Below are positions 1-11,489 of a stretch of 64,000 bases of DNA, piece after piece; position 1 is the stretch's first letter; every line of letters begins with the position of its first letter. Source of the stretch: Ahaetulla prasina (taxonomy: Eukaryota; Chordata; Lepidosauria; Squamata; Colubridae); the NCBI RefSeq assembly GCF_028640845.1, contig NC_080539.1, positions 196,301,436 to 196,365,435 of the forward strand, given 5' to 3'. The notes under the pieces were generated by a model. The model made no database searches, was not told where the DNA came from, and worked only from the letters and a program-made list of their open reading frames with translations. The position numbers were made by a program, and so were the translations under genes.

Positions 1-3000
1 TGGCCCTGGAAGCTTTTCTAGGGATTGTTTTATGTCGTCTGGAACCCTGAGCTAAGAACCCCCATCCTGACTAAATGCCTGGGCAGCCCTATGGGGTGGG
101 GCTGATTTCTAATAGCAGATCAGTCATCTCAGTTCTCAATGAAAGTAGCTGAATGCTGTTAAATTGTGATCACAATTAGGACACATTGTGTTTGATCTTG
201 GCCTTATGGTCTTTTTATGACTCTTGTTTCATTGTTATTCCGGATTATTTGACTATAAAATTATGGCTCTCTCAAAGATTTCCCCATTCTGGGAGGAAAC
301 CTCTTCTAGTGAATTAAATTCAAGCAGCTTAATTTTCATTAGTATAAAGAAAATAGATCCAAGAGATAGCTAAGAAATTCTTGACATAGCCTATTTCATC
401 ATAACCCTCAGCAAAATCTGCAGGTTGTACACACTAACACTAAACAAACTTACTTAGAGCTACCAGTAACTCTAATATGAGAGCATATTATTTCTAAGCA
501 AAAATGCTAAGAAACACTGATTGCTTCATTTTCATCCAATTCTCTGCTGAAACAGAGTCCAGGGTAGTTAGACAGAAAGATATTAATATGATGCTTTTCT
601 AAGGTGAATAAGAAATCTAGTAGGCAAGATCTTAACTTGGGAAAATTAGCCCATATCCCTCAAATGATTTCAATTCCTGAACTATCATTAATTCAGTTCT
701 GCCAGTATTCCAGTTGATTGCCTTTAGAATGCAGAATACCTTCTGTAAAATTTTGCACTTTCCCTATAAAACTAAAAGCTTTAAACTCAATGGAATAATT
801 AAGGAGTAATGTTAGCACAATGAGAGAACAAGAGTTTGGATTTTAAATCAATGCTGTTAATATACTCTGGAGGCATTTGATCTATTTTTCAGGATCAAGA
901 GAGCAATTTTAAGGTACAATGCATAATACATCTAGCGTTGATTACATTTAAAACCAGTTTTCTGAAGCCTCACTGTCCTGGCCTTTTAAGGTGGGTTCAT
1001 TGTTTTCTGCAATGATTTGTGTGATTTCCCTGTGTGAATTCTTCACACAGCATTCTATTTTTGTCAACCAAGAGCAAAAGAGGAAGTTCAGTTCAAGGTG
1101 AACACATTTAAGAATTTAAAAACTTGGTGACAACTTCACAGTCTCTCTCCCAAGTTCAGCCACTCTCTCTCTCCCCTGCAGGAGAAGAAGTCTCAGAAGG
1201 CTGCATGCCCTCCCTGCCATGTCACCACCAGAGGGGGGTGTAAGCTATCATTGAGGAAGGCTCTGAGCTACCCATGCCAGGATGTCCCTTGGGTTACTCA
1301 CAATTGAACAGAATTGAATAATGACAAGAGAAAAAAATTTGGGCTGGTTTTAACCAATCTTCCCTTGAAGCAATTTCTTTGCAGTGGGAGAAAGACTGCC
1401 CCACATCCACAATACCAACATGAAACAAAAAACCATCAGAATGCCCTATACGATCCTTCCGCATGATGAGTAGCCCAGCGTGGAGCAGTGAGACACATAT
1501 TTCAGCAGCCTTAATTCAGAAACTGGAAGGCTACGGGACTGGGGAAGAGAATACATGCATACGGATTCCAAACTGAAACCTAAACTTGAAAGATGCTGTT
1601 GGGAGGGAGCGGGTGAATGAGAAAGGAAGGCCTTCCCTGCAGTGATTCACATACTGATGAGGTTTCAGAGTCAAATTTTCCAACCTAGGCAGTGTCAAAG
1701 AAATGAGAAGCAGCCATTATGCCAGCTACGTGACCAAGGGGAACTCTGGGCTGGGGGGAGGATGCTCAGCCTCCACAAGTTCAAGTCTCCCTTCCAGATC
1801 GAAAATGAACCTTGGGAGAGGCAAGGCCGTGGAGCTTTGCTTAATCTAATATAACAGAACCACAACAGTCTGTTCTTTTTCCAATGAGATGCAGCTTCCC
1901 AATTCAACAAGCAAATACGTACCACCCCCTTCCCAGCATGGATACTTGAAGGAGAGCAAGAGGGAAAACAGCAGCTGCACTCACTGCATGGAGGGTAAGA
2001 AATGGCAAGCTGACTTGGGTTATTACCATTATTTCCAAATAGTTTGGCACGCTTGTAATCAGTGCTTCTGTTTCTTTTTCCCCTTTTGCTTTCAGTTGGC
2101 TGCTGTGTCGATGCTTCTAAAGAGCAGCAGGGCAGACGATAGCTCAGCCTCCAGCCTTCATTTCAGAAAAAGCAAGTATTCAACATCCTGACTGTGCCTA
2201 TTGCAGCCCACCCTGGGCGTTGATAACGGAAGGACGCCAATTTCCTTGGGGTTGGAAGTACTTCCCCAAACTGAAGTGCTTTCTCCTCAAGCAGAAACAA
2301 AGCTGGGGGGAGGGGAGGAGCAAAGAGGCTTGAACAGGGCCAAATGATTCCTTCCATGGTAAGGAAGGCCTCAAGGCAAGGGGGCTTCTTCCTAATTTTC
2401 CTAATTAACAGTTCCTAACGGACTGTTGGGATGAATGAATGGGTCTCCATATAAATAAGCAAAAGAGGGTTCATATGGGAAACAGAATAGTGCATTTGCT
2501 TTAATTCTGTTTTGCTTTTAATTCTTTAAGCCCTTGATTACGATCAGTAAATCTGAAGACAAGGAAGGCAGGAAGGAAAGAATCCTGGTTTTGATTTTTC
2601 ACTAGTCATTGGGATTGGGAAGAAATGCCTTCTGCAAAACACTTTTGAACGTATTCCCTTTTCAAAACTATTTTTCCAGTATCATCTGGCTGCTGCTGCT
2701 GTTACTGCTGCAACCAATTCCTGAAGCAGTCACATGTATGACCCTGGCCAGCCATGGATCATGGGAAAGGACTATATCATCATAAAGTAACCAAGCTATG
2801 TTTTGATCTTTCCCTAGCATCAATTTACCAGGGGACTGAAAATTACAGGGAGACATTATTCCCTACAAAGAACATCATGACAAGACAGAGAATAACTAAA
2901 TTCTTGATAGCAGCATAGAAAAGCTTACAGGGATCCCCGCTCAGAAGAATTCTTGGCAGCAACCGGAAAGTCCCCCCCAAAATTTACATCATGGCCTCAC

Positions 3001-3433
3001 TGATTATCACAGAAACAAAGAATTCGGGGTTGTCACAGTCTCCTAAAGTCCAAAGGGCCCCACTAGGACATCACTGACAGATGACCATCCTGTCTCTCTT
3101 TGAAGAGCTCTAGGAAGGAGAATTCATTCTTTAATATGGCAGGCTGTTCCACTTCTACAGGTCTTCTTGACATGTAGCTTAAATCTGCTTCTTTTCATTT
3201 TAACCCACTGGCTCTTGTCCTGTTTATGTGGGCCAGCAGAGAATGATTCCACTATTTTTTCTTCATGACCATCCTTCAAACTACTATCATACATTGTGGC
3301 TATATTCATCTTTTCTGTAAGTTAAATGTATCCATATCCATTAACAGATCCTTTCAAACGGTGGATTTCCAGACCTTTCATCATCTTGGTAAATCTCCCT
3401 TCCCCAGAATCCCTGATCAAGACTCAGTACTAA

Positions 3434-3516
3434 AGTGGTAGCTTTGCTGGCTGAGGGACTCTGGGAGTTGAAGTCCACAAGTCTTAAAGGAACCAAGGTT
3501 GGAGACCCCTGCTCTG
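3434..3516. mobile_element. Short hAT-like repeat fragment
   Basis: Contains GACTCTGGGAGTTGAAGTCC, an arm of the widespread squamate foldback family also seen at 35481-35597, and ends in a GGTTGGAGACCCCTG terminus of hAT type. The other end is missing and no target duplication was found. Confidence 0.5.
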
Positions 3517-5048
3517 GACAACACTTTGATAAGCTCTAGAGTAAAAGATTGCTTTGATTAAAACCGATGATATAAACTGAGGACCTTGGGGATTTGGAGC
3601 TCTCCCACAAATTTTCTCACATTCCATTCATGGGATCAAAGGAAGAAAACATTCAGAAACAGACATATTAACCATTTTAATTAATTTAATTAGAATTCAA
3701 TTTAAATTAAAACAGTTTTACTTCTGTTCTGACTGTTTGTTTTTTCTTGATTTTGGTTTATATACTTTGAGAAGTGCAGGTGCTAGAAGGCCTTTCCAAG
3801 GCAAAGATCAACCAAGAACTGGAATAGAGCTGTGCAGCCCTATTTTGCATGGATAATATATCACTGGGAGTAATGACGTTTCAATGCATGAAGGCAAAGG
3901 GAAAGAAATAGCAGGCACTTTCAGGAAAAGTGCTTAAAAATATGTTTTAAAAATTAATTGAAATCACAGAGGGCTTTTAAAGGCCTAACCAAAACAAATT
4001 TATGATCATTTATTTGTGAAAGATTAAGCTGACTATGTTGGGACATTATGCAAATTACATAGAATTATATTACAATCCTAATGCAGGATGTCCCATTATT
4101 TATGTATAAGCAAAATTTCTACCAATTACATAATAAAACAGCAGCTGCTGTTAGGCAGTAGAATTGTTTAAATTGTTCTGTGCAAGTGAGTGTTGTACTT
4201 TCCAAGATCAAAATCTATCACTGCAAGCCTGCTTAGAAGTAGAGAGGCTCTATAAAGTTTGGTGTGGATTTAATCCTCCCAGTAAGTAGATTAAAGAGCC
4301 TTAGTGAAAATCTGGCTACTGATAAATTATACACCTGTACGGTACCTTTTGTTATCATAATCGCTTCAATTCTCTTAAACAGTCTTTCAAAATAAACTTT
4401 GTAAGAAATCCTCAAATAACAGCAAAAATGCCCTATTTTCCAAAATATTTCTCTACCGTTTCATGCACTCACAGCTTCCCCCACCCCACTTTTTCTCTCT
4501 CTCTCTTTGTATGCTGATTTACATTTAGGGTGTGTGTTTCCTTTCTCCAATGCTGGACTATGCCTCTCTCATGATTAATTATTTTAAAATGGCTAATGGG
4601 TTATTGCCTTGGCAGTAATGTGACTCCCTCTCTCTCACACACACATACACACAGACATTATGAGAAGAAGTGACATTGCAAGAATAATAAATTAGAGGAT
4701 TGCCTCCCAGGACAAATTGTGACTGATATAAAATAGACGTGTGATTCTCCCCATGAATACACTGCTGTAAATTCTTTCATTCTAAGCATTTAAGCCAACT
4801 CTCCTATAGGACAAGCATATTATTTTCCCTTTAAATATGGAACAAGGTATCTTGACTGATTATAACTCAACTGCTATTGCAGTTCCTGGATTCTCAGGCA
4901 GAATGAATGTTTCATTTGGATCCTAAATTTCATCATATTAAACTTTTATTTTTCTTAGGGAGTACCTAGACAAGGAGTTAGCAGAGTTAGCAGAAATGAA
5001 AGCAGAACAAACATCTGAACCTGTTGCTTTAGCTCTCCAGCCTTTATC

Positions 5049-5456
5049 TCAGCTGGAGGATTGAATGGGAGGGACAGTCATATTAATTTGACCAAGACCA
5101 AACCTCTCCATATGATACAAATCTGCTGGATTAGGAGTCACACAGGGAGGTTTCCTGATAGTCAAGCCAATCGAAATATACCACCCGCTTCAAACCTGCC
5201 GTTGTTATTTTGATATGTTTCATATATTCCATAGCCGAGAATAGAAGAACGCCATAATTTGGGATCAGCCGGAAGATGTAACTGGAGGTAAAAATGAGTT
5301 TGTTTGTCCGATTGGAGTGTCATTTGATGAAACATAACAATTATCAAGGTAATCATAAGCCATTACTCTGCCTCCAGAAGCCTCTAAAACAGAAATATAG
5401 TTGCTCCCACTGTATACTGCATCACATCTGGCCTTCACATAGTTGATGATTTGCAA
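5049..5456 (-). pseudogene. Decayed, frameshifted coding relic of unrecognised family
   Basis: On the minus strand three consecutive stretches look protein-coding but lie in shifting frames. The first (5456 to about 5300) includes ISVLEASGGRVMAYDYLDN. The second (about 5305-5170) includes LPADPKLW and GRFEAGG. The third (about 5167-5052) includes KPPCVTPNPADLYHMERFG and ends at a TGA (5051-5049). The first and third parts share a frame and the middle is offset, consistent with two compensating indels. Residue content is balanced and proline/tyrosine-rich, unlike chance frames in the AT-rich surroundings. I do not recognise the family. It could be an old retroposed host gene, a transposon protein, or an endogenised viral structural protein. 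No joined protein is given. Confidence 0.45.
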
Positions 5457-7028
5457 AGGACTCAGGAGACAGAGGGCACTTGGGTGGGGACAGGGGTTTT
5501 AGCAAACAGGCATGATGACCCAAGGAGCATGGATAGAGAACATGTATACACCTTCCCCATTTCTTCCAACTTAAAAAAATACTTGAAGAAGAAACACTAT
5601 TTTCTAATTCACAAGAAGCTGCAATATTGGATAGATAGCTGCAATATGGTCCCGCTCCAAATTACCAAAATAGAGCTAACCAGCAAAAAGAGAACACAGT
5701 TCTAATTCTTTGCAGCTTAGCTTTAAAACTATTACTTAGACCAAACCATGATGAAGTATAATGTCTGAATTAAGCTTGTTATTTCCTTCACGCAGAGTGA
5801 TCTCTAGCTGTTTTCATTCAAGGTGATGGCAGATACCCTTGTAAGCTGCTCCAAGTGCTAGAGAAAACAAGGTCTGTAAAACTATCAATATTAAAAAGTA
5901 TATTAAAAGACATTGAGAGGTCCAACAAAACCAATCTTGGATAGCCACCAAGATGATAAAAACAATTTCATTCCAAAATGAACTGAGCAGTTTAAACTTG
6001 TACCAACAAGGATCTAAGCAAGCAATTTCAAGCTGTCAGTTATATGAATTTACACTATTTTTTCTTAGGGATAAATTTAATTTCTCTGTTCTTATTTTTC
6101 CAGTTCCTTCTTTTAAATGTAAAACTTAACAAAGATTAGGCACATTTCCCCTACTAAATGTGTTTCACAAGAAATGTCCTTAATCAGAAAGCATTTTGTG
6201 CACAGTTGAGTGAATGTTCATTAAAGATATACGCATGTCAAAGAATAATTACGTTTTAACACAATTAAAATAGTACAGAAGCATCAATTAACTAGGTTTA
6301 CATTAAAACGTGAACCCAGCATTTCTCCCCACCTACAGAGGAAATTATTTATTATTTTGGAAAAATCAAACTGCTGTATCATCAACCAGCACATCAACTC
6401 AATTTATCCACCCCCTCAGAAATAAGTAGGACTTAAAACCACATGAAAAGACTGCAGGATCAGATCTAGACATTCAAGAAAAGCAAAATATTTTAGACAG
6501 CCTCTAGGCCACAGACATTCAAACAGAGCTATAAAACCCAAGGGGCTACCTCATTAATTCATGCTTTTAATGGTGCTCGCTGAAGCGGTTAATTATTTCT
6601 TACTAGCTGCTAATTGTTTTTCTTGGACATCAAGCTCCCTGGCTTTGCAATTCACCAAGTGCTGTAGAATCTGTCTGATTTTTGAAGGCAGAGAGAAAAC
6701 ACTTTTCTAGTTATAAAAAATGTATAGCACATGAATAACCAAACCGAGGAGACAAGCTGCCGAAAGAGTCTATAGTACTTTTTGCTAACCAGATGGGAGA
6801 GGAAATGTTAGGAAAGGTGTGTTTTTTTCCACTGCAAGAGAAGTGGCACTTGCCATCAATATTTTTTTTAAAGATTTGTACCTGGCCAATTACTGGAAAC
6901 CCAATTGTACTCTTTTTGAGTTAAAAAACCAAAAATGCCATTGTCATGCTATAAAAATAATCCGTTTTTTCTTTAGTCTTTTTATTATACAAAATCACCA
7001 AAGTATCCACCAATGGGAATTGGCTATA

Positions 7029-7416
7029 CAGGTAATCCTCAACTTACAGAAGTTCATTTAGTGACCATTCAAAGTTACAATGGCATTGAAAAAAGTGACT
7101 CATGGCAATTTTTTACATTTATGGCAGTATCAGGTGTACAAAAATCAGATGCTTGGCAACTGACTCATGTTTATGATGGTTGCAGTGTCCCGGGTCATGT
7201 GATCCCCTTTTGTGACCTTTTGACAAGCAAAGTCGATGGGGAAGCCAGATTCGTTTAACGACTAAGTCATTAATTTAACAACTGTTAAATTAAGTGACTG
7301 TTAAGTGATTCACTTAACAACCGTTACAAGATAGGTCGGCAAACTCACTTAACAAATGTTTCTCTTAGCAACAGAAATGTTGGGCTTGATTGTGGTCATA
7401 AATCAAGGACTACCTG
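7029..7416 (+). mobile_element. Non-autonomous TcMar-like DNA transposon, copy 1
   Basis: A 388-bp element with terminal inverted repeats: it begins CAGGTAATCCTCAACTTAC and ends with the near-complement AATCAAGGACTACCTG. It is flanked on both sides by TA (7027-7028 and 7417-7418), the target duplication of Tc1/mariner-type elements. The inside is rich in AGTGACTGTTAAGTGATTC-like repeats and has no transposase frame. A second copy lies at 31564-31952 in the opposite orientation. Confidence 0.8.
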
Positions 7417-8194
7417 TACTGGAACAACAGAACCAATTATGTTAAATCCTATCAAACATGTACATACAGGGCTTGCCGAGAACCAAAAGCTACATTTTCC
7501 AAGCTTCAGTCTCTGTGCTTTACTGTCTTATGAATTGAATGTCAGCACACCTTGCAATTTTCAAAACTAATCTCTAAATTACTTTTCCTTGCAGTCTGTG
7601 GCTCTCTTAGTTTCCCCTCCCCCAAGAAGAGTGGCAGGCCGTTCCTTGGGTCAGTTGAAGAGGAGGAGGAGGAGGAATGATTTGTGATATTCCCTGCTAG
7701 CTTCCCACAAGCAAAGTCACTGGGGAAGCTGGCAGGAATTCAGAAATTGCCCCTCCTCTCAGTGCTTTTTGCCCACCAGGGATCATTCTGTTTCTCCGTT
7801 TAGGTAACAGAATAGTTCTTGAAACACTGACCTAACAGAGCATGGATTGTCTAGTGTGATTCTAAATATGTTACCAATAGATTTGCTCCTATGTAAAAAA
7901 CAAAACATAAGACTCCCAACCAAACATGAAGCTGATTCTGATGAAACTCTTATTCCTGCATCTTCTTTTTTTAAAAAGTAGCTTTTTCTTTTCTACCTCT
8001 GATGGATGAACAAATATAAGGAAACTGAAAATACTGGCATTGTATAACTGTTTAGGCAGTTACTAAATGCTCAGTAAGACAGAAAAAAGACCTTGAGAGC
8101 CAAGGCCATGTCAGGCACCATAATATGATTCACACGTTCCCCATCTCCCTGATTCTGTGCTTATTTGCAATGTAGCAAAGAATAGAAATAAGAC

Positions 8195-8331
8195 CAGTGG
8201 TGGGATTCAGCCATTTCGCACCACTTCGGGAGAACCGGTTGTTAACTTTCTGAGCAGTTTGACGAACTGGTTGTTGGAAGAAATCATTAGGGCAGAGAAC
8301 CAGCTGTTAAATTATTTGAATCCCACCACTG
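8195..8331. mobile_element. hAT-type MITE with 8-bp target duplication
   Basis: A 137-bp element beginning CAGTGGTGGGATTCAGCC and ending TTGAATCCCACCACTG, so the ends are inverted repeats. It is flanked by an exact 8-bp duplication AATAAGAC (8187-8194 and 8332-8339), the size made by hAT transposases. The inside contains repeats of GAACCGGTTGTT. It lies about 320 bases downstream of NRP2 exon 2. Confidence 0.9.
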
Positions 8332-8660
8332 AATAAGACCTCTAATCTGTGTTCATGCATGCAGTGTAAGATATACTAATGGCTTATCAGAAATTTTTGC
8401 TTAATAGCTACATTCCAAGCATGATATATTACTTGCAACTTTGCAGAATGGCACCATCAATTTTAGCTTCAGAGTTTCAACCTCCCATTCATCCACATTA
8501 TCTAAATTCCTCCAATCACAGTATCAGTTTTTATAAAGATATTACGCTAATCATACAGTGGGAGTAAAGAGAGGCCAAGAATTAGGAGGAACAGACTGGA
8601 TTTTTTCCCCCAAGTCAAGGACAGGGGCAGTAGGAGACAAAAAAAAAAAGAACTGCTTAC

Positions 8661-8838
8661 TTGCAATCATGTTTCTCAATTTCAAAGTGAGGGTTGAAGT
8701 TGAGGGTGATCTTCTGGTTGGGTTCTGGGGCATAAATGATCCACTCACAGTTCTGATGGGACGGGTAGTCTTGTGGATAGCCGGGTGAAGTGATGTAGCC
8801 AGCATCTTTGGAATTCAAGCGGCCCCCGCATGGCTGAG
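8661..8838 (-). CDS. NRP2: Neuropilin-2 exon 2 (start of CUB domain 1)
   Basis: A 178-bp internal exon encoding the end of codon 26, residues 27-84 and two bases of codon 85. It starts after a pyrimidine-containing acceptor ending in TTTGTAG and ends at a consensus GTAAGC donor. The protein carries CUB hallmarks: Cys29 in PCGGRLNS, the SPGYP turn (about residues 43-47), Cys56 in NCEW, the NFNPHFEIE strand (72-80) and Cys84 in HDC. Cys29-Cys56 is the expected first CUB disulfide, and Cys84 would pair within the next exon. The wording DAGYITSPGYPQDYPSHQNC matches NRP2 rather than NRP1. The a1 CUB domain contributes to semaphorin binding. The reading frame runs into a stop just beyond the donor, so the exon must be spliced. 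Exon 3 should begin in phase 2 and was not found in the window. Confidence 0.96.
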
Positions 8839-9537
8839 CTACAAACGAACAGATAAAAATATCCAAAATCTAAAATAAAAGCAGCAAGTGACATTGGTGA
8901 TAATCTTAAATCACTTTAATATATTTTTCTGGTAAACAATGATTGAATTATGTTGTGGTTTTGTGTTTTCCATTTGTTTTACTCTAGATGTGGATATTTA
9001 GACTTAGCGTGCATAACAACACCAACTTCAAATAGCAATACATTCACATCTTAGGCAGTTCAGAAAAACAGAAAAGCTATAAATTGGCACATCTACAAAA
9101 TTTCTTTTTTTTCCTGAATATTTAAAACAGAAATCAGATTATTTGGAAATAAATAGAAGTGCCTCCAATTCTTTCCTTTCTTCCATAGTTAGTCTAACAG
9201 GACTCACAGGGATTATTAGATTCCAATTTAATAATTCTGCCTTTGATTTTTTAAAAAAGGAAAATACATAATTTGAAACTGGAATGACTATAGTCCAACA
9301 GAGTATCATACACTTCTTTTTTTCCTTGTCCCTGGTAATGACTTTTCTCAGCAATAGTTCCTCTATTTCTGAATTACACGATTCAGTACAACTGGATAAA
9401 CCTCGCATAATAATGATCACTATGCTTCAGTGCTTGGTTGTCATTTATCTTGAGAAAGTCTTCATAGGATGGTTCTTAACAGAGAACAGCCAACTGTTCT
9501 CTCTCCCTTCATAATTACCATATTAAATAGGAGTGAC

Positions 9538-9600
9538 GAAAGGCATTACACCCCAAAGTTCTGAAGGAACCCTGCAGATGTGATCTCAGAATCACTGAAC
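9538..9600 (+). mobile_element. CR1 LINE, 5' piece left of a hAT insertion
   Basis: Matches the reverse transcriptase ORF of CR1 (a GGCATTACACCCCAAAG motif followed by a leucine/acid-rich segment). It runs up to the target duplication CACTGAAC (9593-9600) and resumes at 10053 with the sequence expected next in the same element. The left boundary is approximate, and the copy is 5'-truncated. Confidence 0.75.
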
Positions 9601-10052
9601 AAGGGGTGAAATGCTACCAGTTTGCTCTGGTTCGGATGAACCAATAGTAATAAAAACTACCAGTCTGAGCAAATCGGTAGTAAAAAAATACTTTAAAAAG
9701 TAGAAAAAGAGAGGTTTCGACGATCACAGCTGGCCACACGATCATTGGAACCTCTTTAAAAAACTTTTTAAAACATTTTTTTACTACCTATTCACCCGAA
9801 TCGGTAGTAAAAAATGCTTTTAAAAAGTAAAAAAAAAGGTTCTGATGATCGCACAGCACAGCATTAATCGTCAGAACCTTTTTTTTTTTTTTTACTTTTT
9901 TAAAGGATTTTTTAAATACCGGTTCGGGTGAATAGGTAGTAAAAATACTTTAAAAAGTTTTTAAAAAAAGTTGCCCATGCCCACCCAGTCACATGACCAC
10001 CACAAGCCATGCCCACAGAACCGGTAGCAAAAATTTTTGAATTTTACCACTC
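9601..10052. mobile_element. hAT-type MITE inserted in a CR1 LINE, with internal hairpins
   Basis: Starts AAGGGGTGAAATGCTACC and ends GAATTTTACCACTC (imperfect inverted repeats). It is flanked by an exact 8-bp duplication CACTGAAC (9593-9600 and 10053-10060). The flanks join to continuous CR1 sequence. The inside holds two successive hairpin units (about 9680-9795 and 9800-9935), each bounded by GGTAGTAAAAAA-type arms and A/T runs, looking like a tandem duplication of one palindromic unit. End sequence is related to the elements at 54294 and 56642. Confidence 0.85.
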
Positions 10053-11489
10053 CACTGAACTATATCTTTCAAAGATCCTGGAGCACAGGGGAACTGCCAG
10101 AGGACTGGAAAAGAGCTGATGTAGTTCCCATATTCAAAAAAGGAAAAAAAATAGATCTAGGAAATTATAGACCTATCAGCCTGACCTCAATACCAGGGAA
10201 GATTCTGGAAAAGATAATCAAGCAACAAATCAGCAAACACCTAGAAGCAAACAAAGTAATAACCAAAAGCCAACCTGGGTTTGTCAAAAACAAATCATGC
10301 CAGACTAATCTTATTGCATTCTTTGACAAAGCAACAAAACTAGTGGGCCAGAGGAATGCTGTTGATATAATTTAGTTGGACTTCAGTAATGCATTTGACA
10401 AAATAGACCATAACCTACTACTTGATAAAATAGAAAAATGTGGGTTAGACAGCATCACCACCAGATGGATTCATAACCGGCTGACCAACCGCACTCAACG
10501 TGTAGTTCTCAATGGAACTGCATCTACATGGAAGGAGGTATGCAGTGGGGTACCCCAGGACTCTGTTTTAAGCCCAGTACTCTTTAACATATTCATCAAT
10601 GATTTGGACGAGGGGATAGATGGGGAACTCATCAAATTTGTAGATGACACCAAGCTGGCAGGAATAGCCAACACTCCAGAAGACAGGCTTAAGATACAGA
10701 AGGATCTTGACAGACTTGAACATTGGGCGCTATCTAACAAAATGAAATTCAATGGTGAAAAAAGTAAGGTTCTACATTTAGACAAGACAAACAAAATGCA
10801 CAGGTACCGTATATGTGATACCTTGCTCAATAGTGGTGACTGTGAGAGGAATCTTGGAGTCCTAGTGGACAATCATTTAAATATGAGCCAGCAGTGTTGC
10901 ATAAAACATCTAGGCTGCATAAAACAGAAGGATAGAATCAAGATCACGTAAAGTGTTAATACCACTTTATAATGCCTTGGTAAGGCCACACTTGGAATAC
11001 TGCATTCAATTTTAGTCGCCACGATATAAAAAAGATGTTGAGACTCTAGAAAGAGTGCAGAGAAGAGCAACAAAGATGATTAGGGGTCTCAAGGATAAAA
11101 CATAAAGAACGGTTGCTTGAACTGGAAATGTCTAGTCTTATGAAAAGAAGGATTAGGGGTGACATGATAGCAGTGTTCCAATATCTCAGGGGCTGCCACA
11201 AAGAAGAGGGAGTCAAACTATTCTCCAAAGCACCTGAGGGTAGAACAAGAAGCAATGGATGGAAACTAATCAAGGAGAGAAACAATCTAGAAATAAGGAG
11301 AAATTTCCTGACAGAACAATTAATCAGTGGAACAACTTGCCTCCAGAAGTTGTAAATGCTCCAACATTGGAAGTTTTTAAGAAGAGATTAGATAACCATT
11401 TGTCTGAAGTGGTGTAGGGTTTGCCTAAGCAGGGGGTTGGACTACAAGACCTCCAAGGTCCCTTCCAACTCTGTTATTCTATTCTATTT
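10053..11489 (+). mobile_element. CR1 LINE reverse transcriptase, 3' part (pseudogene)
   Basis: Continues the CR1 ORF after the hAT insertion. The protein shows WSTGELPEDWKRADVVPIF, the RT fingers motif GNYRPISLTSIPGK, the motif A region LDFSNAFDKIDH, PQDSVLSPVLFNIF (usually PQGS) and the catalytic FVDD (near 10630-10640). An in-frame TAG at 10373-10375 splits the frame, and frameshifts follow after about 10920. The 3' region includes GGGTTGGACTACAAGACCTC and ends at CTGTTATTCTATTCTATTTC, an ATTCT pentamer tail typical of snake CR1 copies. It is a dead copy lying antisense to NRP2 in intron 1. Confidence 0.9.

Larger units (their letters stand above)
1..8660 (-). other. NRP2: NRP2 intron 2, 5' part
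   Basis: Minus-strand DNA downstream of the exon 2 donor. No open frame resembles the second half of CUB domain 1, so intron 2 appears to extend past the left edge of the window. It contains the elements listed at 3434, 5049, 7029 and 8195. Positions 1-3430, 3513-5048, 5480-7028 and 7417-8186 are AT-rich and show nothing I can name beyond short simple repeats such as the CA/TC tracts near 4490-4660. Confidence 0.75.

Noticed and set aside
1..8600. NRP2 exon 3
   Set aside because: No frame continuing the CUB domain (phase 2 acceptor, expected YDF-type start) was found on the minus strand; it probably lies beyond the left edge.
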